This document shows, piece by piece, positions 17,161 to 24,927 of a DNA stretch of 64,000 bases. Position 1 is the first letter of the stretch, and every line of letters begins with the position of its first letter. The DNA is taken from NCBI RefSeq assembly GCF_003991355.1, contig NZ_RCSU01000012.1:124001-188000 (forward strand), given 5' to 3'. The notes under the pieces were generated by a model. It did no database searches and was not told where the DNA came from. It saw only the letters and a program-made list of their open reading frames with translations. The position numbers were made by a program, and so were the translations under genes. The stretch comes from Pseudoflavitalea rhizosphaerae. Its GTDB lineage: Bacteria > Bacteroidota > Bacteroidia > Chitinophagales > Chitinophagaceae.

Positions 17161-17338
17161 TTTCTATTACAACGAACAGGGCTATGTAGTACTTACTGCC
17201 AAATTCCATCTCGACAGAGGGCGGTGCTGCGGAAATGGCTGCAAACATTGTCCGTACAATTACATGAATGTCCCGGAACCCCGCCGTACTGAGTTGCTTC
17301 AAAAACGTAACGATCATGGGCAAACGAACATCAACTAA
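17132..17338 (+). CDS. DUF5522-type small Cys-rich protein
   Basis: 68 residues, starting at GTG 17132 inside the end of trmB and ending inside the start of the next gene. A probable metal-binding motif CCGNGCKHCPYNY dominates the sequence, preceded by an FYYNEQGYVVLTAKFHLDRG strand pair. This pattern matches the DUF5522 family as I know it from Bacteroidota and plants; no function is established. The overlap with both neighbours and the conserved family core argue that it is real despite its size. Confidence 0.85.
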   Translation: MKKNLTEGIDFYYNEQGYVVLTAKFHLDRGRCCGNGCKHCPYNYMNVPEPRRTELLQKRNDHGQTNIN

Positions 17339-17870
17339 ATCAGCCGTTAAAGCTGCTTCAGGGAAGACAGCCGCCAAAGCTCCGGCCAATAAGGGATCGA
17401 AGCCTGCCGCCACAAAAAAGACAGCAGCAGCCAAAAATGCCGGCCAAAAGGGAAGCAGCAGAATACCAGTGTCTTCTTCTTCAAAAAGAACTTCAGTTCA
17501 ATCAGTTTTCAAAGAAAAGCTCAACACAGTAACCCCATCAGGTTACAGGGACCAGACTTTTTTCGAGCAGGTTTTCAATGTGGCGAGACAGATCCCGAAA
17601 GGGCGTGTTACCTCCTATGGAGCCATTGCGGCCAGTCTTGGCGCCAAATCTTCATCCAGGCTGGTAGGCTGGGCAATGAATCTCGCTGGAAGCGCAAAGC
17701 CTAAAGTGCCTGCACACCGCGTAGTGAACCGTAATGGGATGCTCAGTGGCAAACATCATTTTGCCACTCCTACCCAAATGCAAGAGTTGCTGGAGAAAGA
17801 AGGGATTAAAGTCAAAAATGATAAAGTGGTCGAGTTCAATAGACTCTTCTGGGACCCGATGGATCTTTAA
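17316..17870 (+). CDS. Alkyltransferase-like (ATL) protein of the MGMT family with a basic N-terminal tail
   Basis: 184 residues from ATG 17316, which overlaps the previous stop by 23 bases; the longer frame is rejected because it only extends into the DUF5522 gene. Residues 1-60 are a low-complexity Lys/Ala/Ser/Thr tail like a histone H1 tail. Residues about 77-184 are the MGMT DNA-binding fold (QVFNVARQIPKGRVTSYGAI, with the helix SSRLVGWAM carrying the likely base-flipping Arg 115). At the alkyl-acceptor motif PCHRV the sequence reads PAHRV (residues 132-136), so it cannot take up alkyl groups. ATL proteins bind O6-alkylguanine and hand it to nucleotide excision repair. Ala at this site is known in a few bacterial ATLs; Trp is more common. 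Confidence 0.88.
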   Translation: MGKRTSTKSAVKAASGKTAAKAPANKGSKPAATKKTAAAKNAGQKGSSRIPVSSSSKRTSVQSVFKEKLNTVTPSGYRDQTFFEQVFNVARQIPKGRVTSYGAIAASLGAKSSSRLVGWAMNLAGSAKPKVPAHRVVNRNGMLSGKHHFATPTQMQELLEKEGIKVKNDKVVEFNRLFWDPMDL

Positions 17871-17878
17871 ACTGAAAC

Positions 17879-18730
17879 TTACCAGTTAATGTCGTAGCCG
17901 ATGGTTGCTATCAATTCTGCATAGCCGAAAGCGTGTTTCGCTTTGCCTCCATCTACAGTAAGCGCATTGGTATATTTTGCATAACCGGTTTTGGCAGTTC
18001 CCTCAAAGAAGAAATTCCTGGTGATATAATATTTGATACCGCCTTCCACGCTGGCCATATAGCCTGCGAGATGGAATTTATTGTCGAGCCTTTTGCCAAA
18101 AAGCGTTACGTCTGTTTTGGGGATCATGAAACCAGCCCCCAGCTTCAGCATGGGAACAAAATATCCAGCCTTCCTGTTTGTCCTGTTCAGCGGCCAGAAC
18201 TGTACATAATTGATATGATAGAAATTGGCGCCATTGGTATGCTCCAGATGGAAGAGCCCATCCTTTGTTACCAGGGTGTCCTGATCAAAATACTGGTCTC
18301 CGATAGTTCCTTTGATATGCAGGCGCTGGTCATCACTCACGATATATTTCGTGTGATCGAAATTGAATTCGATAGCCTTTGTCTTTTCCTTGTTCAGGTA
18401 AAAACCGATCCGGTAATTGTATTGGGGAACGCTGACCTGAATGGGTTTCTTCCAGATCGCATCCAGATCGTTCTGATCAACACCTTTGGCATTGTAAACG
18501 GTGAAGTCGTGAGGAACTCCATTCACTGAACCTTTGAAGTGAATATCGCTTTTCGTATACCACTCGGTGTTATACCCCCACTGAAGGTACATTCCTTTGA
18601 TGCTGAAACGGGATTGCCCCATGGAGGCAAGGTTGCCGATGATCATTAAGAGAAAAAGAGCGGAAAACCTTTTGATTGACCTGGCTACTCTATTCCTGTC
18701 TGTAGTTTCAATTAACGTCTTGTCTTGCAT
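17879..18730 (-). CDS. Outer-membrane beta-barrel protein of unknown function
   Basis: 283 residues. After a charged 20-residue N-region comes a signal peptide (FSALFLLMIIGNLASMGQ). The rest has alternating hydrophobic strands, with many Tyr, Phe and Asn, and ends in an aromatic residue (ATIGYDINW), the mark of an outer-membrane barrel insertion signal. No named family is recognised. It converges with the ATL gene, with only 8 bases between the stops. Confidence 0.7.
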   Translation of the reverse strand: MQDKTLIETTDRNRVARSIKRFSALFLLMIIGNLASMGQSRFSIKGMYLQWGYNTEWYTKSDIHFKGSVNGVPHDFTVYNAKGVDQNDLDAIWKKPIQVSVPQYNYRIGFYLNKEKTKAIEFNFDHTKYIVSDDQRLHIKGTIGDQYFDQDTLVTKDGLFHLEHTNGANFYHINYVQFWPLNRTNRKAGYFVPMLKLGAGFMIPKTDVTLFGKRLDNKFHLAGYMASVEGGIKYYITRNFFFEGTAKTGYAKYTNALTVDGGKAKHAFGYAELIATIGYDINW

Positions 18731-18902
18731 TGGGCCTAAGATTTATAGGGTTACGGCAGGGTAAAAACCGCCGCAAATTACGGTGTTATTTCCACAGTTA
18801 TATAACCTTAACCATTCACTAACCTTTTTTTGCGCTACTGCACAGAGCCCTAACCGTGAGGTTGGATTACTAGACAAGAATGAGCGAGACAATTATCAAT
18901 TT

Positions 18903-19328
18903 TTAATAATGCGACAAACAGGATTCTTTAAAGGTCCATTTACCTTCTTCTTCTCCTTTTTCAAAATAGATCTGTAACGGAGAGTACTGCACGCTATCGG
19001 GAACATTCACGGCTAGCAGTTTTTTTTCAGGGTGTGCCTCCCAGTTGCAGCCCCTGCCTCCGACATACTCAAAGACAGTCTCCATCTGCGTTTCATCAAA
19101 GAAATATACCTGGATGGTACTATTGCCGGAAGCGTCCATCACCATCTCGAAATGCAGTTCATCTTCCTCCATTACGGCAGACACAATATCCCCTTTGGAA
19201 ACCGAGGGTGTGAATTGGGGTATACTCTCAACCTTGTAACAGGATCCGGCCTGCGATGCGCGCAGCCTTTCAATTTGAAAATCGCCATATTGATCCCGGA
19301 AGGTGAACACAATGTAGCAATCACTCAT
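18903..19328 (-). CDS. DUF4265 domain protein
   Basis: 141 residues from ATG 19328 (MSDCYIVFTFRDQ); the longer frame adds ten residues that do not fit the domain. The order of motifs fits DUF4265 as I know it: an SKGDIVSAVMEEDELHFEMV segment, then SGNSTIQVYFF, a GCNWE turn, LLAVNVPDSV and a final EEGKWTFKESCLSHY. No signal peptide, so probably cytoplasmic. Function is unknown. DUF4265 genes sometimes lie in polymorphic toxin-immunity loci, but there is no toxin gene here. Confidence 0.75.
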   Translation of the reverse strand: MSDCYIVFTFRDQYGDFQIERLRASQAGSCYKVESIPQFTPSVSKGDIVSAVMEEDELHFEMVMDASGNSTIQVYFFDETQMETVFEYVGGRGCNWEAHPEKKLLAVNVPDSVQYSPLQIYFEKGEEEGKWTFKESCLSHY

Positions 19329-19434
19329 AAGGATATGTTTAGATGTAAATAAATACATGGCTGTTCGGGCATCAATAAGATTGACGCTGTTATGCTCGAT
19401 GTATTAAATGGTTGGATGGCGGAGAACTGGCTTG

Positions 19435-20877
19435 TCAGAAATTATATCCTACCCTGAATTTGAGCGGTTGGGTCTGTGGTCTTTGAGAATAACTCAGGAA
19501 ATCCCAAAGCAATTGTATCTTGGTTTTCTTGAACATTTTACTTTTCAATGAAACAACTTTGCTGATGCCAGCAAGTCCGCTTTGCTGCCAGCTGTCGAGG
19601 TCCTTCACAATCGAAACAGAACTGAAAGGCTGCTGATAGTTGTATTCAAAACCGCCGGAAGCGAAGAAACTTCCCTTGATCTTATAATCCGCGAACGAGC
19701 GGAAACCTACTCCCTGGCTACTAATGCTGATATTGCGGATATTTTGTCCCCAGCCCACTTTGTAACTGGCGCCTACTCCGATCACACTTTTATCATTCAG
19801 TTTGTATCCCACAGATAATCCAATATCCGTAGTGGTGGGAAAGAAATTATTCGAGCGCTGGCTTTGCAAGTTGGTTCCATATTCGAGCCTTTGCAAAAAG
19901 GTTTTCGTTTTTTGGTTGTTGGGTTTGAAATCCGGCAGATCACCTTCGCTATTTCCCATTCCTCCAAGCTCATTCAGCTTATCCTTCAATCCGGATAACT
20001 GCGCCTGCGCGGCCTGAACGTTTTGCTGTAGCATAGCCGTGGCATTGGGCCCTGCAGATGCGATCCGCTCCTGGATCAGGTTCTGTACACTACTCCTGGT
20101 TTGCAGACCGGCCAGGCTGGCTGTGGACCCATAATTATCCGGTAACCTGAAAAGACTGGCAAGCTCAGAGTGCTTCTTGAAAAAATCCTGAAATGCAGGG
20201 ATCTTCTTCACCAGCTCCAGCGCCTTCTGTTGCAGTTTAGATGGGTCCTCCAGCATCGCTTTGTAAGAGTTGATCTGCTCAGCATAATAATATGCCTGCT
20301 GATTGTATTTCTTCAACTCCTTTGTGAGCCCAAAACGATTCAGTTGATCTTTGAGCATTTGCTTCCTTTCGCGCAGGTATTTCTTTACTTCTGCGGCCTG
20401 ATCAAATTTGCCTTCCAGTCCTTTTACTGAATTCAACGCCTCTTTTATTTTGCCGGTCATTTCAGAACTGGTTGCAAGCAGTTCATTATTCTGAGAAAGG
20501 AAATTCAAGGATGTTTTGAGTGTATCCAGGTGCGGAAGGTATTGGCCTGCCCTGCCATTCAGTTTGACTGGTTGCTGCAATTTGGATTGCAGTTGTTGGT
20601 AACGCTCCTCAACATTGCCGAAGAGTTGTTCTGCAGCCGAAGAATCTTTACGCGCCAGCTTCTTCTTCAACTTTTTTTCCTGCCTGGCCAATCGCTGCAA
20701 TGCCTTCTCCGAACTGGCAACCAGCTTGTCCTCGAGGTCAGCTGATTTCTTATTCAGTTTATCAAGAAAGCGTGTGGGAAAACCAGTGATCTTATCAAGG
20801 GTAGAGGTTGATTCCTGGGCTTGTGAATAAAGTCCGATAAGCAGCACTATTGAAAGGAAAAGGTATTGAAGTCGCAT
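19435..20877 (-). CDS. Secreted coiled-coil protein with a C-terminal barrel-like domain
   Basis: 480 residues. A signal peptide (residues 1-20, ending SQAQES) is followed by about 290 residues of mostly helical, Lys/Glu/Gln/Leu-rich sequence with heptad-like repeats (EKALQRLARQEKKLKKKLAR and others). This predicts long coiled coils in the periplasm. Residues about 330-480 are beta-rich (TTDIGLSVGYKLNDKSVIGV, SSYKVGWGQN-type turns) and end in LKFRVGYNF, as in outer-membrane barrels. A periplasmic coiled-coil rod joined to an outer-membrane anchor is the likely layout. I do not recognise a family name. Confidence 0.7.
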   Translation of the reverse strand: MRLQYLFLSIVLLIGLYSQAQESTSTLDKITGFPTRFLDKLNKKSADLEDKLVASSEKALQRLARQEKKLKKKLARKDSSAAEQLFGNVEERYQQLQSKLQQPVKLNGRAGQYLPHLDTLKTSLNFLSQNNELLATSSEMTGKIKEALNSVKGLEGKFDQAAEVKKYLRERKQMLKDQLNRFGLTKELKKYNQQAYYYAEQINSYKAMLEDPSKLQQKALELVKKIPAFQDFFKKHSELASLFRLPDNYGSTASLAGLQTRSSVQNLIQERIASAGPNATAMLQQNVQAAQAQLSGLKDKLNELGGMGNSEGDLPDFKPNNQKTKTFLQRLEYGTNLQSQRSNNFFPTTTDIGLSVGYKLNDKSVIGVGASYKVGWGQNIRNISISSQGVGFRSFADYKIKGSFFASGGFEYNYQQPFSSVSIVKDLDSWQQSGLAGISKVVSLKSKMFKKTKIQLLWDFLSYSQRPQTQPLKFRVGYNF

Positions 20878-20955
20878 AACTAAGGCTTAAAGAGGCATTC
20901 CAATATAGTGAATTAAGCGATGCCAGATCAAACATACAGCTAATATCAATCATGC

Positions 20956-20997
20956 CAAGGGGAAAAAAAACGCCATTTTACGGGTTTTTTCCCCTTG
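20956..20997 (-). terminator. Likely terminator of the SCO-DUF420 unit
   Basis: A perfect 13-bp inverted repeat (CAAGGGGAAAAAA/TTTTTTCCCCTTG) with a 16-nt loop, placed 27 bases after the last minus-strand gene of this unit. The T-run is within the stem rather than after it, so strength is uncertain. Confidence 0.55.
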
Positions 20998-21023
20998 TTA
21001 TCTCAATAGAAATATGTATTGGA

Positions 21024-21470
21024 TCAGAAATCTTTTTCAGTCAGCCGGAGCAATAAGACAATATTATTTTTTCTGGGCATGAACGCGAGCAGGATCAGAC
21101 AATGCAATATAGCCAGCGCAACAAAGGAGTAATAAGCAGAGAGTACGAACAGCGCCAGGGCAACTATTCCCGGAAGATAGATCAGGCTCCACCAGATCAT
21201 GCAGGCGGCGAAATACTTTCGCATACGCATCTCCGGTAATTCAATGTTGCGGGCTTCCATCATTTTTCTTTTGAAAAAATTGAACCCAATTAGCAGGCAG
21301 GCAACAGACAGGATCACCGCTACAGCCGAACCTGTTCTTTCCAGATCTTCGTTTTCTGTAATTACAGCAGAGGCGGTATACACCAGCGCTCCTGTAATCG
21401 CCAAAACCAACAGAACAAGGAATACCGTATGCTGGAATTTAAGTTTGCGGATAGTGCCTGCGATATTCAT
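21024..21470 (-). CDS. Small four-helix inner-membrane protein
   Basis: 148 residues with four hydrophobic segments (about 15-35, 45-62, 90-112, 117-136) and a short basic loop with MEARNIELPEMRMRKYF between the second and third. No signal peptide or recognised family. It starts 11 bases after the DUF420 stop and ends the SCO, DUF420, membrane-protein unit, so a role in oxidase biogenesis or respiration is possible by context only. Confidence 0.7.
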   Translation of the reverse strand: MNIAGTIRKLKFQHTVFLVLLVLAITGALVYTASAVITENEDLERTGSAVAVILSVACLLIGFNFFKRKMMEARNIELPEMRMRKYFAACMIWWSLIYLPGIVALALFVLSAYYSFVALAILHCLILLAFMPRKNNIVLLLRLTEKDF

Positions 21471-21481
21471 AGGTAAGCTGT

Positions 21482-22063
21482 TTAGTAATATGGACTGATC
21501 ATCAGGTACACCAGCACACCTGTGATGGCAACGTATAACCAGATAGGCCAGGTAATACGCGCCAGTTTTTTGTGCGCCGGAAATTCGGCTATCATTGCAC
21601 GATAGGCTGTGAAAAGAATAAAAGGAAGAATAATCCCGGCCAGTGGGATATGGGTAGCAAGAATTATGTAATAAATGGTACGAAGTGAGCCACCTGCAAC
21701 CTTCTCTTCATCCGTAACGATCCCGTTACGGTCAAGATCCCCGAATTTTGTTTCGCCAGCAAAAAGATGGTGTGCGATATAGGAAACCAGGAAAATCACA
21801 GAGAGTATCATGGCCGTCATCATGATCTTCTTATGCAATTGATAATTGCCTTTTTTCACTGTAACGAAACCTGCGATCAGCAAAAGCGTTACCATGAAAT
21901 TGATCACGGCGTTGGCTGTGGCAAAAAGGTGAGGATCGAAGCCCAGATCAACTTCCAGCTTCACCCTGCTGAGCAGTACCACTGCAGCAAAAACAATGAA
22001 GGAAAAAACCAGGATAAGCGTTCTCGCTTTCTTATCGTTCTTCTGTAAAACCGGAGGTAACAT
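21482..22063 (-). CDS. DUF420 membrane protein with an EF-hand-like loop
   Basis: 193 residues with five predicted membrane helices and the DUF420 features: conserved His residues in membrane segments (SYIAHHLF, IILATHIPLAG, YQLHKKIM). Between two helices sits the loop DLDRNGIVTDEE (residues 109-120), which fits the 12-residue EF-hand Ca2+ pattern at positions 1, 3, 5, 6, 8, 9 and 12. DUF420 proteins cluster with cytochrome oxidase assembly genes such as SCO and ctaG, as here; the exact role is not settled. It starts 3 bases after the SCO stop. Confidence 0.88.
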   Translation of the reverse strand: MLPPVLQKNDKKARTLILVFSFIVFAAVVLLSRVKLEVDLGFDPHLFATANAVINFMVTLLLIAGFVTVKKGNYQLHKKIMMTAMILSVIFLVSYIAHHLFAGETKFGDLDRNGIVTDEEKVAGGSLRTIYYIILATHIPLAGIILPFILFTAYRAMIAEFPAHKKLARITWPIWLYVAITGVLVYLMISPYY

Positions 22064-22066
22064 AGA

Positions 22067-22879
22067 TCACGCGTTTGTTTGATTGCGCGGTTTGCGCGTA
22101 ATACGAATGAATATTGCCAGTAGCGCCAAAGCTATCAGGTACACAGGCCATAATCCGAGCAGTTTTGCCAGAACAGGCGATTTCTCCTGCTTATCTTTTT
22201 CCAGCATAAGCAGGGTAACGTCTTCCCCGAGAGTTGACAATGAAGCGCTATCCAGGCCATTGTAGTAGCCACGCACTACACCTTGTTTATCTATCAGCAC
22301 AAATTTCTCGGTATGGATGAATGCGGAGTCAACAGTGCCGCCGTCCTGAAGGCCAAGTTTAAGCTCTTCCAGTGCGTAATCATAGATCTCTTTTTTGGGG
22401 CCGGTAAGCATCCACCACATATCATGATTCACCCCGTACCTGTCAGCATATTTTCTGAGTACAGGAACTGAATCGCGTTCCGGGTCCACGCTGAATGAGA
22501 TCAGTTGAACGAATGTGGTATCGATGCGTTTGGTGAGGTCTTTGAATTTGAGCCCATCCTGGATCATCTTCATATTTCGAGATAGTCCGGGGCAGATAGA
22601 GGGGCAGCGGGTGAAGAAGAAGTTGGCGATCACGATGCGGCCGCGGAGCTCGTCCATGGTAACGGTCTTTCCCAGCTGGTTGGTCAGTTCAAAATTTCCA
22701 ACCTGGTGCCAGATGGTGTCCTGGTGCAATTTGCCATTGATGATGGTATCCTTCGTGTCGTCGAAATAATAATGCTTCGGCATTCGAAGGGAGTCCTGGC
22801 TGATGCCTTTCACCAGAAAGTAACTGGCAACCGGCAGCAGGAGGGCAACACACAGAGCTAAGAGGGCTTTCTGACTCAC
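22067..22879 (-). CDS. SCO1/SenC family copper chaperone for cytochrome oxidase
   Basis: 270 residues. An N-terminal membrane helix precedes a thioredoxin-like domain with the copper ligands Cys 92 and Cys 96 (RCPSIC) and His 189 (FIHTEKF), the SCO set. A second helix near the C-terminus (VYLIALALLAIFI) is an extra anchor compared with classical SCO. The start codon is GTG 22879. SCO proteins help build the CuA site of subunit II, and a subunit II gene with a full CuA motif lies upstream in the respiratory block. Confidence 0.94.
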   Translation of the reverse strand: MSQKALLALCVALLLPVASYFLVKGISQDSLRMPKHYYFDDTKDTIINGKLHQDTIWHQVGNFELTNQLGKTVTMDELRGRIVIANFFFTRCPSICPGLSRNMKMIQDGLKFKDLTKRIDTTFVQLISFSVDPERDSVPVLRKYADRYGVNHDMWWMLTGPKKEIYDYALEELKLGLQDGGTVDSAFIHTEKFVLIDKQGVVRGYYNGLDSASLSTLGEDVTLLMLEKDKQEKSPVLAKLLGLWPVYLIALALLAIFIRITRKPRNQTNA

Positions 22880-22968
22880 CTTATTTCATTTAGTTGCGCA
22901 AAGGTACCACTGTAACGGATGCAATGTGGCGTTTGGTCCACTTAAATTATGCTAAAAACCAACGGAGA

Positions 22969-23080
22969 GTGGCAGTCGCTCGCCTCCGGCGAGTGACTTT
23001 TATTGGTTCGCCTCTGGCGAACTCTGTGTCGCCGGAGGCGACAGAATACCAGTCACTCGCCGGAGGCGAGCGACTGCCAC
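22969..23080. repeat. Nested palindromic repeat, copy 1
   Basis: The outer arms 22969-22998 and 23051-23080 are a perfect 30-bp inverted repeat. Each arm is itself nearly palindromic around CTCGCC-TCC-GGCGAG. Between them sit two further hairpins, TTCGCC-TCT-GGCGAA and GTCGCC-GGA-GGCGAC. The element can thus form one long stem or a row of four short hairpins. Similar copies lie at 41860, 56386 and 60128. This one lies between the oxidase subunit IV terminator and the SCO start. Its centre runs opposite to copies 3 and 4 on the plus strand, so relative to the preceding gene it has the same orientation as they do. Confidence 0.92.
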
Positions 23081-23093
23081 CCTTCGAAAAAGC

Positions 23094-23125
23094 AACGGGC
23101 GTACCCTGATGAAGGCACGCCCGTT
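23094..23125 (-). terminator. Terminator after the oxidase subunit IV gene
   Basis: A 9-bp stem (AACGGGCGT/ACGCCCGTT) with a 14-nt loop, followed on the minus strand by GCTTTTTC. It lies 26 bases after the subunit IV stop and probably ends, or partly attenuates, the long act-cox transcript before the SCO gene. Confidence 0.75.
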
Positions 23126-23150
23126 TATCGGAATCTGTTTCTGATCTTTC

Positions 23151-23594
23151 TTAGTGCAAAGCGCCCGGCTTTTCAGTTTCATGACCATGAGCAGGAGCTG
23201 TTTCCTTTACCGGCGTGGTAGTACGTTCCAGGTGATACGGATCGTAGGTATTACGCAGGTTCCTGTATGAATCACCATCCCAGAGGAAGGCGGTAATGAA
23301 CCATATGAACAGCAGTGCAGGGATCGCGATGGTCATCACAAGATTCTTGATCTCATGACCCAGGTGCATGAACTCTGCAATGATATAGAATGCTTTCGCG
23401 AGTGTGAAGATGATATACAGGATGTTGAACCAGATCTTCAGGCTATGGAAGTGCGGTGCGATAAACATACCCACTACCAGTTCCACAACAGTGATCACCA
23501 GCAGGATCCAGAATGTACGCCAGATGGCCGCTTTATCAAATCCGTGTCCGTCTCCATCCGCGTGTGATTGCTTTACGCTTTCAAAAGTTTCCAT
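23151..23594 (-). CDS. Cytochrome c oxidase subunit IV family protein
   Basis: 147 residues with three membrane helices (about 27-47, 52-75, 85-108) and a His-rich polar C-terminal tail (PVKETAPAHGHETEKP). The helix pattern and the core AKAFYIIAEFMHLGHEIKN match the prokaryotic subunit IV family (caa3/bo3 type). It follows the subunit III gene by 36 bases and is the last oxidase gene before a terminator. It stabilises the subunit I/III contact in known oxidases. Confidence 0.92.
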   Translation of the reverse strand: METFESVKQSHADGDGHGFDKAAIWRTFWILLVITVVELVVGMFIAPHFHSLKIWFNILYIIFTLAKAFYIIAEFMHLGHEIKNLVMTIAIPALLFIWFITAFLWDGDSYRNLRNTYDPYHLERTTTPVKETAPAHGHETEKPGALH

Positions 23595-23630
23595 AATATC
23601 TTTTTACAGTTGTAGTTTGATCAATGTTGT

Positions 23631-24308
23631 TTAGAACAGGTAGAAGCAGGTGAATACGAATACCCAAACCAGGTCTACGAAGTGCCAGTACAGACCGGCT
23701 TTCTCGATCATGAGGTAATGGCCTCTTCTGTCGAATACTCCTTTCCAGGTCATGATCAGCATGATGATGTTGATCACTACACCGGACAATACGTGGAATC
23801 CGTGGAATCCGGTGATGGTAAAGAAGAAGTTGGTGAAGTTGGTAGATGCAGGCGTTCCTCCAAAGTTATTGAAAGGGTTCCTTCCCCACCATGCACCCTG
23901 CTCATGCAGGTGATGCCATTCCCATGCCTGGCAGCCCAGGAACATGAGACCACCAATGATGGTCAGGATCATATACTTCATTACACCTTTTCTATTGTTG
24001 GCATGTCCTTCGCCTACAGCCAGTACCATGGTAACGGAAGATGCGATCAGGATGAAAGTCATGATACTCACGAATACCAGTGGCAAATGCGCATGGCCCA
24101 TGAAAGGAACAGAGGAGAATACCTCGTTGGGGTCAGGCCAGCCGTTGCTTGCAAAACGAACGGTACCGTAAGAGATCAGGAATGCACCGAAGGTAAAAGC
24201 GTCACTCATCAGGAAGTACCACATCATTAACTTCCCATACTCCACGTTGAAGGGACTCTTTCCTCCATCCCACCATCTTTGCTTACCTGCTACTGCTGTT
24301 TGTGCCAT
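23631..24308 (-). CDS. Cytochrome c oxidase subunit III
   Basis: 225 residues, a five-helix form of heme-copper oxidase subunit III. Landmarks are WYFLMSDAFTFGAFLISYGT, the loop QAWEWHHLHEQGAWWGRN, TGFHGFHVLSGV with the paired His, and the final YWHFVDLVWVFVFTCFYLF. It does not bind metal but supports subunit I. A second, shorter subunit III paralogue is encoded just upstream (24349-24915). Confidence 0.95.
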   Translation of the reverse strand: MAQTAVAGKQRWWDGGKSPFNVEYGKLMMWYFLMSDAFTFGAFLISYGTVRFASNGWPDPNEVFSSVPFMGHAHLPLVFVSIMTFILIASSVTMVLAVGEGHANNRKGVMKYMILTIIGGLMFLGCQAWEWHHLHEQGAWWGRNPFNNFGGTPASTNFTNFFFTITGFHGFHVLSGVVINIIMLIMTWKGVFDRRGHYLMIEKAGLYWHFVDLVWVFVFTCFYLF

Positions 24309-24348
24309 GTTACTGTATTAGAAATTTTGAATGATATACTATTTTCAG

Positions 24349-24915
24349 TTAGCGTTTGATCAGGAAAAAAATGAACAGATACAACCAAAGCGCATCTACA
24401 AAATGCCAGTAGGTGCTGATCACTTCCACAGGCACTGCATTGTAGTTCCTGAATTTCCGGCTGAATGCTTTGAAGAACATAATGAGCAGGGCGATAGCGC
24501 CACCCAGAACGTGCACGGCATGCAGACCGAAAATGATGTACAGGAATTGACCGGCCCCGGTTCCACCGTGAAGGAACACTCCTGTATCGCTCAGTTGTTT
24601 GAAACCGATCACCTGCATTACAATGAACAACACACCGAGTACTGCTGTAACAGTAAGCAGTTTACGATAGAGGTTCATTTTACGCTCTTTGAAACTCTTC
24701 AGAGCGTACTGCATGGTGAAGCTGCTGAGCAGCATTACACCGGTTGAATAAAAAAAGATCTGCGGCATTTCTACGGTTGACCATCCGGGTAAGCTACCCT
24801 TTACAATGTATGCACTGGTCAAACCTGCGAACATCATAATGATGCTGCCTATGGCAACCCACAAGGTGAACTTGTGAGGATGTACTTTTTGTCTCTGCGA
24901 ACTCACCATCTCCAT
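24349..24915 (-). CDS. Cytochrome c oxidase subunit III paralogue
   Basis: 188 residues, five helices, the same family as the next gene (FGLHAVHVLGGAIALLIMFF and the final YWHFVDALWLYLFIFFLI). It lacks the long EWHHLHEQG loop. Tandem subunit III genes between ctaB and subunit IV are a recurring arrangement in Bacteroidota; both may be in the complex. The first ATG (24915) or the third codon (24909) could start it. It follows ctaB by 12 bases. Confidence 0.93.
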   Translation of the reverse strand: MEMVSSQRQKVHPHKFTLWVAIGSIIMMFAGLTSAYIVKGSLPGWSTVEMPQIFFYSTGVMLLSSFTMQYALKSFKERKMNLYRKLLTVTAVLGVLFIVMQVIGFKQLSDTGVFLHGGTGAGQFLYIIFGLHAVHVLGGAIALLIMFFKAFSRKFRNYNAVPVEVISTYWHFVDALWLYLFIFFLIKR

Positions 24916-24927
24916 TATCTGTTTTCT

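Noticed and set aside
22894-23221. Small open frames across the palindromic repeat
   Set aside because: They are produced by the stop-poor CGCC/GGCG repeat and differ between copies.
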